In this document: positions 1 through 6,041 of the stretch, one piece after another
Position numbering within the stretch: the stretch's first letter is position 1
How the letters are laid out: every line of letters begins with the position of its first letter
Assembly: GCA_024233135.1 (NCBI GenBank)
Contig: JACKPZ010000058.1
Location: forward strand, 1 to 6,071
Length of the DNA stretch: 6,071 nt
Reading direction: 5' to 3'
From: Akkermansiaceae bacterium
GTDB taxonomy: Bacteria; Verrucomicrobiota; Verrucomicrobiia; Verrucomicrobiales; Akkermansiaceae
The notes under the pieces: model-generated
Seen by the model: the letters and a program-made list of their open reading frames with translations, nothing else
What the model was told of the DNA's origin: nothing
The model's database searches: none
Program-made: the position numbers and the translations under genes

Positions 1-1
1 A

Positions 2-475
2 CAGCTCGACCGCTTCATGTTTCTCATCGAGGTCGACTACCCGTCCGCGGACGAGGAAAAACGGATCGCCCGCGAGACGACGGGATCGATCCGGCACACC
101 CTCGGGCATTTGCTCGACGGGCCGTCGGTGATCGCGTTCCAACAGCTCGTCCGCCGGGTGCCGGTGCCCGAGCACCTGTATGACTACGCGGTTTCCATCG
201 TCCGCAAGACGCGCCCCGGCCAGCCGGAGGCTCCGCAGTGGGTCAAGGAGACCGTCGGCTGGGGCGCGGGCCCGCGGGCGGTGCAGTATCTGATCCTCGG
301 CGCCAAGGCGCGGGCCGCGCTGCGCGGCGCCTACATGGCCTCGCTCGAGGACATCGAGGCGGTCGCGCCGGCCGTGCTCAACCACCGCGTCCTCACCAAT
401 TTCGCGGCGGAATCCCAAGGCATGACCTCCCGGAAGATCGTCGAGCGACTGATCAAGGAGATGCGGGAGGAATGA
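2..475 (+). CDS. MoxR-family AAA+ ATPase, C-terminal half (5' end outside window)
   Basis: This is the last 157 residues of a MoxR-type AAA+ ATPase; the family is usually about 310-340 residues, so the Walker A and B motifs lie left of the window. The reading frame is already open at base 2 and begins QLDRFMFLIEVDYPS, the conserved segment after sensor 1; the Arg at bases 11-13 is the probable arginine finger. GAGPRA near bases 263-280 is the sensor 2 motif of the lid domain. The following stretch around LEDIEAVAPAVLNHRVL is the typical MoxR lid end (AAA_lid_2). The family hydrolyses ATP in ring oligomers and acts as a chaperone-like remodeller, usually beside VWA-domain proteins; that is the context here, with the DUF58 gene overlapping its stop. 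The ATG at base 17 is an internal methionine, not the start. Family assignment is firm; the substrate is unknown. Confidence 0.96.
   Translation, partial: QLDRFMFLIEVDYPSADEEKRIARETTGSIRHTLGHLLDGPSVIAFQQLVRRVPVPEHLYDYAVSIVRKTRPGQPEAPQWVKETVGWGAGPRAVQYLILGAKARAALRGAYMASLEDIEAVAPAVLNHRVLTNFAAESQGMTSRKIVERLIKEMREE
455..470 (+). promoter_or_regulatory. Ribosome binding site(s) deciding the DUF58 start at 472
   Basis: AAGGAG at 455-460 is 11 bases before the ATG at 472, and a second purine run GGGAGG at 465-470 is immediately next to it. The first has workable spacing; the second is too close to be ideal. Together with the ATGA overlap they support 472 as the start and translational coupling to moxR. 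This is the only convincing Shine-Dalgarno sequence among the starts in the window. Confidence 0.6.
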
Positions 476-1365
476 AATACGATTTCCTTGATCACGACCT
501 GCTCTCGCGCCTCGGCTCGCTGCCCGTCGAGGCGCGCGTGCCGATGATGGGCAACGTGGCCGGCAAGCACCGGTCCCCGCACCGCGGGTCGTCGGTCGAA
601 TTCGCGGAATACCGGAAATACGTCGCCGGCGACGACACCCGGCGCCTCGATTGGAAGGCCTTCGCCCGGTCCGACCGGTTTTACATCAAGGAATTCGAAG
701 CGGACACCAATCTCCGCGCGTATTTCGTCGTCGATGCCTCCGGCTCGATGAACTTCGCCGGCAAGGGCGAGTCCAAGGTCAGCTACGCGCGCCGGATCGC
801 CGCGTCGCTTTCCTATCTGCTGGTGAACCAAGGCGACGCCGCCGGGCTTTCCTTGTGCACCGACAAGCTCCATCTCGAAGTGCCGCCGAGCCGCCGGCCC
901 GCCCACCTCGAGCGCATCTTCTCGACGCTCGCGGATTTGAAACCATCGGGCGAGACCGGCTTGTTGGGAGCGCTCCACACCATCGCCGAGAAGATCAGCC
1001 AGCGGGCCTTCGTGGTGATTCTATCCGATCTGTTCACCGACCCCGCGGCTTTGGGCGACGCGCTGCAACACCTCCGCTACCGCAAGCACGACATCTCGGT
1101 GTTCCATCTGATGGATCCGTTGGAGATCGGCTTCGAATTCGAACGTCCGCACCGTTTCGTCGATCTGGAGGACAACACCACGCTGGTGGTCGAGCCCGCG
1201 CTCATCGCCGACGAATACCGCACGGCCCTGCGCGATTTCCTCACCGCCGTGCGGGCGAAATGCCACGACGCCACGGCGGACTATCAGCTCATCACCACCG
1301 ACACACCGCTCGAGCCGCTGCTGCGGGAGTTCCTGACGGCCCGCCTGCCGAAATCGAAGCGCTGA
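472..1365 (+). CDS. DUF58 protein with VWA-type metal site (MoxR partner)
   Basis: A 297-residue soluble protein without membrane segments. Residues about 31-80 carry the DUF58 signature: GKHRSPHRGSSVEF, then RKYVAGDDTRRLDWKAFAR, then IKEFEAD. A VWA-like fold follows: DASGSM at residues 88-93 is the DxSxS metal-site motif, TG at 162-163 probably supplies the threonine ligand, and LSDLFTD at 184-190 carries the third-loop aspartate, so the metal site looks intact. The ATG at 472 overlaps the moxR stop (ATGA), and Shine-Dalgarno-like AAGGAG (455-460) and GGGAGG (465-470) lie upstream. Residues from 472 onward match the family from its usual N-terminus, whereas the frame extension back to 238 is low-complexity and Arg/Gly-rich. 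The family is known as the constant partner of MoxR ATPases. A role as cytosolic adaptor between the ATPase and the membrane VWA proteins is inference. Confidence 0.96.
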   Translation: MKYDFLDHDLLSRLGSLPVEARVPMMGNVAGKHRSPHRGSSVEFAEYRKYVAGDDTRRLDWKAFARSDRFYIKEFEADTNLRAYFVVDASGSMNFAGKGESKVSYARRIAASLSYLLVNQGDAAGLSLCTDKLHLEVPPSRRPAHLERIFSTLADLKPSGETGLLGALHTIAEKISQRAFVVILSDLFTDPAALGDALQHLRYRKHDISVFHLMDPLEIGFEFERPHRFVDLEDNTTLVVEPALIADEYRTALRDFLTAVRAKCHDATADYQLITTDTPLEPLLREFLTARLPKSKR

Positions 1366-1371
1366 CCGTCC

Positions 1372-3372
1372 ATGAGGTTTCTTTCTCCAGCGCTTCTCTG
1401 GTTTCTCGCCGCCGCGGCGGTGCCGGTGATCGTGCACCTGATCAACAAGCGCCGCCACAAGACCATCCAGTGGGCGGCCATGCAGTTCCTGCTGAAGGCG
1501 ACGAAGGAAACCCGCGGCCGCAAAAAGCTCCGCCACATCCTCATCCTCACCTGCCGCGCGCTCGGCATCGCCGCGCTCGCGCTGGCCGCCGCGCGCCCCG
1601 TCGTCTCCGGACTCCTCGGATGGGGCGGGGGATCCATCGATACCGTGGTGCTCCTGCTTGACCGCTCGGCCTCGATGGAGGTGAAACCCGGCGACGGTTT
1701 GGAGTCCCGGCGCCGCAGCGTCCTTGAGAAAGTCCGCGACGCGATGGAAGGCCTCGGCGGCGCCCGGCTGGTCCTCATCGACAGCGCCAGCGGCACGCCG
1801 CAGGAAGTTCCCTCGATCCAAGACCTGCCGGATCTCTCCGCCGTGGCTCCGACGGACACGGCCGCGGATTTCCCCACGCTTTTCAACCGCGCGGTCGAAT
1901 ATCTATCCGAAAGCGGCGGCCGCTCCGAGATCTGGTTCGCGTCGGACCTGCAGGCGAGCAATTGGTCGCCCGACGACGAGCGCTGGGCCGCCGCCCGCGC
2001 CAGCCTGGAGTCGCTGCCGCAGAAACCCTCGGTGCGCGTGCTATCCCTCACGGGTGGCACCGCGCCCAACGCCTCGATCCGCATCCTCTCGTGCCGCCGT
2101 TCCGGAAACGAGGCCGTGCTCGATGTCGAGGTGAACCGCGGCAGCGAAAGCCGGGGGACATCCGGCATCCCGCTCACCACCCACTTGAACGGCTCGCGCA
2201 CCACCGGGACGCTCACGCTCGCCGGCCAGGCGCTGCGTTTCCAGAAACGCGTCCCCGTGCCCGAGGGTCAGGAGACGGGATACGGCTGGCTCTCGCTGCC
2301 GGGCGATGGAAATCCCCGCGACAACGTGGCGTTCTTCGCCTACGGGCCGTCACGCCCCGTGCGGACGATCGTCGTCTCGCCCCCCGGTGAAGCGGCGGAC
2401 TACCTCGCGCTGGCCGCCGCGCCGCCCGGACTCGGAAACCACGAGGCCGAAGTCATGGACGCCGCCGCGTTTGAAAACGCCGATCTAACAAACCGAGCCG
2501 CCATCTTCTGGGCCGACGCGCTGCCGACCGGTGCCCGCGCCGCCTCCCTCTCGCGCTACCTCAGCGAGGGCGGCCAGGTGGTGTTCTTCCCGCCGGGCAC
2601 GCCCGCGGACAGCTCGTTTCTCGATATGTCATGGCAGCCCGAAACCGAGGCGCCGGGCGGCAAATATTTCATCCTCGGCGATTGGAACCGCCAGGACGGA
2701 CCGCTGCGCGACAGCATCGACGGCACGCCCGTCGCGTCGCAGCGCCTCAAGGCGATCCGCCGCCGCTCTCCCGATGGCGATGCCGCCGTGCTCGCCCGCT
2801 GGGAAGATGGCGAGACGATGCTGGCGCGCCGTGTCGTCGATCACGGAACAGCATGGTTCCTCGGCACCCGGCCGGACTACACTTGGTCGAACCTCGCCGA
2901 TGCGGACGTGCTCCTGCCCGTCGTGGTGCGCATCGTTTCGGCCGGGGCGGATCGCTTCGATGCATCGTATCTCCGCACCGTCGGCCGCGATGGCGCGCTG
3001 CCCGGCCCCGGGGAAATCCGCACGCGTCTGGACGACTACGGATCGCCGGATCCCGCGAACGTCGAACATACGGCCGGCGTGTTCCGCTTCGGCGAGCGGC
3101 TCGTCGCACTGAACCGTCCGGCCGCGGAGGACGAACCCGAGGTGATCACCCGCGCTGTTCTCGATGACGTGCTCGCCGGCACCCGCTACACGCTGTTGGA
3201 CCAGGCTGGCCAGGCCGACGACCCCTCGCTTTCCCGGGACGTATGGCGCGCGTTTCTCATCGCCATGCTGTGTTTCCTCATCGCCGAGGCCCTGCTCTGC
3301 CTGCCGAAGGCGAAGGCGGGCGATGACGCGGCCGGCGTTCCTCGTCCCGTCAGCCCGCCCCCCGCCACCTGA
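1372..3372 (+). CDS. BatA-like membrane protein with VWA domain
   Basis: A 666-residue protein. Residues 1-77 are the BatA/aerotolerance N-terminal domain: helix at about 5-23, a basic loop beginning NKRRHKTIQWAAMQFL, and a second helix at about 55-74 ending in AAARPV. The basic loop predicts a cytoplasmic hairpin with the rest in the periplasm. A VWA domain spans about 90-225: DRSAS at 97-101 is the metal-site motif, a Thr near 161-163 may be the second ligand, and ASDLQ at 190-194 gives the third loop. A beta-rich Ig-like stretch (about 230-335) and an alpha/beta region resembling a GATase-type fold (about 375-410, with LSEGGQVVFFPPG) follow. A C-terminal helix lies at about 627-645. The ATG is 6 bases after the DUF58 stop with no clear Shine-Dalgarno, so coupling is likely. 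BatA was named in Bacteroides aerotolerance; this gene is longer than classic BatA (about 330 residues) and its role is inferred only as an envelope partner of MoxR/DUF58. Confidence 0.9.
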   Translation: MRFLSPALLWFLAAAAVPVIVHLINKRRHKTIQWAAMQFLLKATKETRGRKKLRHILILTCRALGIAALALAAARPVVSGLLGWGGGSIDTVVLLLDRSASMEVKPGDGLESRRRSVLEKVRDAMEGLGGARLVLIDSASGTPQEVPSIQDLPDLSAVAPTDTAADFPTLFNRAVEYLSESGGRSEIWFASDLQASNWSPDDERWAAARASLESLPQKPSVRVLSLTGGTAPNASIRILSCRRSGNEAVLDVEVNRGSESRGTSGIPLTTHLNGSRTTGTLTLAGQALRFQKRVPVPEGQETGYGWLSLPGDGNPRDNVAFFAYGPSRPVRTIVVSPPGEAADYLALAAAPPGLGNHEAEVMDAAAFENADLTNRAAIFWADALPTGARAASLSRYLSEGGQVVFFPPGTPADSSFLDMSWQPETEAPGGKYFILGDWNRQDGPLRDSIDGTPVASQRLKAIRRRSPDGDAAVLARWEDGETMLARRVVDHGTAWFLGTRPDYTWSNLADADVLLPVVVRIVSAGADRFDASYLRTVGRDGALPGPGEIRTRLDDYGSPDPANVEHTAGVFRFGERLVALNRPAAEDEPEVITRAVLDDVLAGTRYTLLDQAGQADDPSLSRDVWRAFLIAMLCFLIAEALLCLPKAKAGDDAAGVPRPVSPPPAT

Positions 3373-3377
3373 CCTCC

Positions 3378-5582
3378 GTGCTCCATCTATCACCCACTCC
3401 CGTCACGCTCTGGATCGGCATCGTCGCGCTGCTGGTCGTCGCGGTCTTGTGCGTGCTTTCGTGGAAACGCAGCCCGCACCGCGGACGGACGGCGTTGTTG
3501 GAAATCCTTCGTTTCCTGGCCGCCGCCGCGGTGGTGCTCCTGCTTTGGCAGCCGGAGTGGCGGCACATCCTCCATCCGGACACCAAACCGAAGATCGCCA
3601 TCCTGTGGGACGCGTCGAAGTCGATGTCCACCGTCGACGCCCAGCTCCCGCCTTCGCTGCCGCCGGCCGGCGAGGTGATCTCACGCGCCGAGTGGGTGGA
3701 TAAGGCGCTCGCATCCGACCTGTGGAAGCCGCTTGAATCCGGTGGCGACAACGAGGTCATCGAACGCTCCTTCGCCGCTCCGGGATCGACGCCCGGGCAG
3801 CTCGACGGGACCGATCTCGACACGCCGCTCTCCGAGTTGCTGGACAACGAATCCAACCTCCGCGCCGTCGTCCTCTTCAGCGATGGCGACTACAACATGG
3901 GCCAGCCGCCCGTTGCCTCCGCGCAGAAAATGCACCTCCGCGGCGTTCCCTTGTTTCCCATCCCCGTGGGCAGCGAGACCCGCCTGCCGGATCTCGACCT
4001 GCTGAGCGTCTCCGCGCCCGCCTACGGCATCGTCGGCGAAAACGTGCAGATCCCTTTCACCATCCGTTCGTCGCTCGACCGGCAGGTGCGCACCATCGTC
4101 CGCCTGCGCGACGACTCCGGCCGCGAGGAAACCAAGGACATCATCCTGCCGCCGAACGCCGAGACCTACGACTCGATCATCTGGCGACTCGAAAAAGAAG
4201 GCGCCGCCAAGTTCGAACTCTCGATCCCCGTCGCCGATGGCGAACTCGTTTCATCCAACAACTCGCGCGAGTTCATCATCTCCGGAAAGCCGGAGATGAT
4301 CCGCGTGCTCATTGTCGAGACGCTGCCCCGTTGGGAATACCGCTTCCTCCGCAACGCCCTCTCGCGGGACCCCGGCGTCGAGCTCTCCTGCCTGCTGCTC
4401 CATCCGCAGCTCGGACCCGGCGAGGGTGGCGATTACATCCAGGAGTTTCCCTCGAAACTCGAGGAACTCGCCAAATACGACGTCGTTTTCCTCGGTGACG
4501 TCGGCGTTGGCGACGGCCAGCTCACCAAGGAACAATGCACCCTCATCCGAGGGCTCGTGGAAAACCAAGCGTCCGGCGTCGTGTTCCTGCCCGGCCCGCA
4601 GGGCAACCAGATGTCCCTGCTCGACACCGATCTATCCGATCTGATGCCCGTCATCCTCGACGAGGACCGACCCAAAGGCATGGCCGAGGAGATCGCCTCG
4701 CCGCTCCAGCTCACCACCGAGGGCCGCACCTCGCTGCTTACCCTGCTGGGCGAGAACGAGGAGGAAAACCCGGCCATCTGGCGCCGGCTTCCGGGTTTCT
4801 ACTGGCACGCCCCCGTCATCAAGGCCAAGGCCGGCACCGAGGTGCTCGCCGTGCACGGCAACCGCCGCGGCAAATTCGGCCCCGTCCCGCTGCTCGTCAC
4901 CAAACCCGCCGGCAACGGCAAGGTCCTCTTCATGGGCATCGACTCCGCATGGCGCTGGCGCCGCGGCGTCGAGGATCTCTATCACTACCGCTTCTGGGGA
5001 CAGGTCGCCCGTTGGATGTCCTATCAGCGCAACATGGCCGCCGGCCAGCGCGTCCGCGTTTTCTTCACGCCCGAGCGGCCCGAGCCCGGCGACACCGTCA
5101 CCCTCAACGCCAACGCCTTCGACGCCAACGGCGCGCCGCTCCAGAAGGGCAGCGTGGCCATCGACCTCACCGCCCCGGACGGCACCAGCCAGCGGCTCGA
5201 ACTCCAGAAAAACGAATCCTCCTGGGGTGCCTTCAGCGGCCGCTTCAAAGTCACCCTGCCCGGCGAGTGGAAACTCCGCGCCACCGCCTCCGGCGCCGAG
5301 GACCAACCGCTCGAAACCTCCATCCTCGCCCAAGGCGTCGAGATCGAGAAAACCGGCCAGCCCGCCCGTCCCGAAGTCCTCGAGGAAATGGCCCGCGTTT
5401 CCCGCGGCCGCATCGTCCAGCCCACCCAACTCGCCGATCTCGTCAAGGAGATCAACGCCCTCCCCGAGCCCCGGCCCCTCGAAACCCGCACCCCGCTCTG
5501 GTCCCACTGGGCCGTCGTCGTCGCCCTCGTTTCCCTGCTCGCGATCTTCTGGATCGGAAGGAAGCTCAATGGGGTGTTCTGA
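3378..5582 (+). CDS. Membrane VWA protein with glutamine-amidotransferase-like module (no catalytic Cys)
   Basis: A 734-residue protein starting at GTG, 5 bases after the previous stop; no in-frame ATG occurs until residue 83, inside the VWA motif, so GTG is needed to keep the N-terminal helices. Helices lie at about 8-28 and 41-57 with a basic loop (SWKRSPHRGR). The VWA domain is about 70-200, with DASKS (78-82), T145 or T149 as possible ligand, and LFSDGD (166-171). An Ig-like region spans about 205-302. Residues about 306-545 resemble the GATase1-like domain seen in such proteins: ETLPRWEYRFLRNAL (314-328), YDVVFLGDV (367-375), VVFLPGPQGN (401-410), VLFMGIDSAWRW (516-527). No Cys sits at the expected elbow near 404-406, so amidotransferase activity is unlikely. 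A second Ig-like region is at about 558-640, a short segment beginning EVLEEMARVSRGRI follows, and a final helix is at about 709-727. By topology the bulk should be periplasmic. Last gene of the operon. Confidence 0.88.
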   Translation: MLHLSPTPVTLWIGIVALLVVAVLCVLSWKRSPHRGRTALLEILRFLAAAAVVLLLWQPEWRHILHPDTKPKIAILWDASKSMSTVDAQLPPSLPPAGEVISRAEWVDKALASDLWKPLESGGDNEVIERSFAAPGSTPGQLDGTDLDTPLSELLDNESNLRAVVLFSDGDYNMGQPPVASAQKMHLRGVPLFPIPVGSETRLPDLDLLSVSAPAYGIVGENVQIPFTIRSSLDRQVRTIVRLRDDSGREETKDIILPPNAETYDSIIWRLEKEGAAKFELSIPVADGELVSSNNSREFIISGKPEMIRVLIVETLPRWEYRFLRNALSRDPGVELSCLLLHPQLGPGEGGDYIQEFPSKLEELAKYDVVFLGDVGVGDGQLTKEQCTLIRGLVENQASGVVFLPGPQGNQMSLLDTDLSDLMPVILDEDRPKGMAEEIASPLQLTTEGRTSLLTLLGENEEENPAIWRRLPGFYWHAPVIKAKAGTEVLAVHGNRRGKFGPVPLLVTKPAGNGKVLFMGIDSAWRWRRGVEDLYHYRFWGQVARWMSYQRNMAAGQRVRVFFTPERPEPGDTVTLNANAFDANGAPLQKGSVAIDLTAPDGTSQRLELQKNESSWGAFSGRFKVTLPGEWKLRATASGAEDQPLETSILAQGVEIEKTGQPARPEVLEEMARVSRGRIVQPTQLADLVKEINALPEPRPLETRTPLWSHWAVVVALVSLLAIFWIGRKLNGVF

Positions 5583-5727
5583 AAATAAGTAGAAATGGAC
5601 TTCAGTCCGTTCTTCAACCTTTGCGGCCCTTTACGCTTCGAGGTGAAACCTGTGGTCGCTATGTTTCATGCGTCAGCCTTCGTTTCGCCACTTGCCGCCA
5701 AGCTCGCAACGGTTCACCTTGATCTCA
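5583..5727. other. Intergenic region between the VWA operon and the small gene pair
   Basis: These 145 bases carry no convincing coding sequence. They hold the palindrome at 5591-5614, a degenerate 10-base tandem (5618-5627 and 5628-5637, CCTTTGCGGC against CCTTTACGCT, 7 of 10 identical), a small perfect dyad AGGT-GAA-ACCT at 5641-5651, and an inverted copy of the same word at 5711-5719. No promoter with good boxes at both positions is visible, although any promoter for the downstream pair should lie here. Composition is visibly less G+C-rich than the flanking genes. Confidence 0.6.
5591..5614. repeat. Imperfect palindrome after the operon; REP-like element or weak terminator
   Basis: The arms 5591-5601 and 5604-5614 pair around a core GGACT-TC-AGTCC. 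Of 11 possible pairs, 8 are Watson-Crick, two are G-U and one is an A-C mismatch; as RNA the closing loop would be UUCA. It begins 9 bases after the stop of the last VWA gene, ends in TTCTT, and sits in sequence less GC-rich than the genes. Two readings fit: a short interspersed palindromic repeat of the kind scattered between genes in many bacteria, or a modest intrinsic terminator lacking a true U run. The hairpin is directly visible; its function is inference. Confidence 0.5.
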
Positions 5728-6039
5728 ATGCTTTCCGAGGACTTCCACTTCCGGCGCGAAGACCGCACCGCTCTTTGGCAGAGGATCGCCGCGCATATCC
5801 AGGCGCACCCCGGGGATCTATCGATCGCCATGGAAAACCTCGACCGTTGGCAAGCCCTTGGCCGCGTTCATCCGGGGCCCATCCACGACTGGCGCGCCCG
5901 CATCCTGGCTGCCCAGCAGTCTCCGGAAGGAATGCGAGCCCTTCTCGAATTCATGGCCGCCCCCAATCACGACTCGGAGCCCATCAAGTCCTGCTCCCCC
6001 TTCGTCGGCCTGCCATTGGCGGACGTCTCCGGTGCCTGA
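5728..6039 (+). CDS. Small uncharacterised helical protein, possible partner of the next gene
   Basis: A 103-residue protein beginning MLSEDFHF, predicted mostly alpha-helical and soluble, with no signal peptide or membrane segment. Visible landmarks are W17, the segment ENLDRWQALGRVHPGPIHDW (36-55) with a helix-turn-helix-like pacing of Trp residues, and CSPFVG (89-94) near the C-terminus. I recall, without being able to check, small proteins with an N-x-x-R-W segment, a later W-R and a C-terminal S-P-F motif encoded directly before nucleotidyltransferase-fold genes; this fits but is unproven. Start choice: ATG 5728 is preferred because the extension to ATG 5668 adds 20 residues read from the repeat-like intergenic DNA. 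An in-frame TTG at 5719 is also possible. No Shine-Dalgarno is evident at any of them. The next gene starts 2 bases after its stop, implying co-translation. Function unknown. Confidence 0.72.
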   Translation: MLSEDFHFRREDRTALWQRIAAHIQAHPGDLSIAMENLDRWQALGRVHPGPIHDWRARILAAQQSPEGMRALLEFMAAPNHDSEPIKSCSPFVGLPLADVSGA

Positions 6040-6041
6040 AC

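Noticed and set aside
238..471. In-frame upstream extension of the DUF58 gene to ATG 238
   Set aside because: It would overlap moxR by more than 230 bases and translates to Arg/Gly-rich low-complexity sequence typical of a shifted frame. ATG 472 has Shine-Dalgarno support and fits the family N-terminus.
651..1661. 336-codon Arg-rich open frame on the + strand crossing the DUF58 stop
   Set aside because: Composition is that of a frame shadow, and both overlapping genes have clear family motifs.
1284..2216. 310-codon open frame on the - strand across the DUF58/BatA-like junction
   Set aside because: It is Ser/Arg-rich with no domain and antisense to two well-supported genes.
2629..3393. 254-codon open frame on the - strand inside the BatA-like gene
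   Set aside because: Antisense shadow with no recognisable motif. The + strand frame is continuous and ends in a membrane helix as expected.
4632..5507. 291-codon open frame on the - strand
   Set aside because: It is Gly/Ala/Glu/Leu-rich antisense to the second VWA gene. Stop codons are rare here because of the C-biased third positions opposite, and no domain is recognisable.
5637..5665. Possible sigma-70 promoter with TATGTT at 5660-5665 as -10
   Set aside because: The hexamer at the 17-base spacing (TTCGAG) matches TTGACA at only two positions; too weak to call.
4535..5722. 395-codon open frame on the + strand, one base out of phase with the second VWA gene
   Set aside because: It is Arg/Pro/His-rich, as expected from a shifted frame in high-GC DNA, lies mostly inside a gene with recognisable domains, and has no motif.
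5668..5727. Upstream ATG 5668 as start of the small gene
   Set aside because: The 20 added residues come from repeat-like intergenic DNA and do not look like the helical remainder; ATG 5728 is more economical, though not proven.
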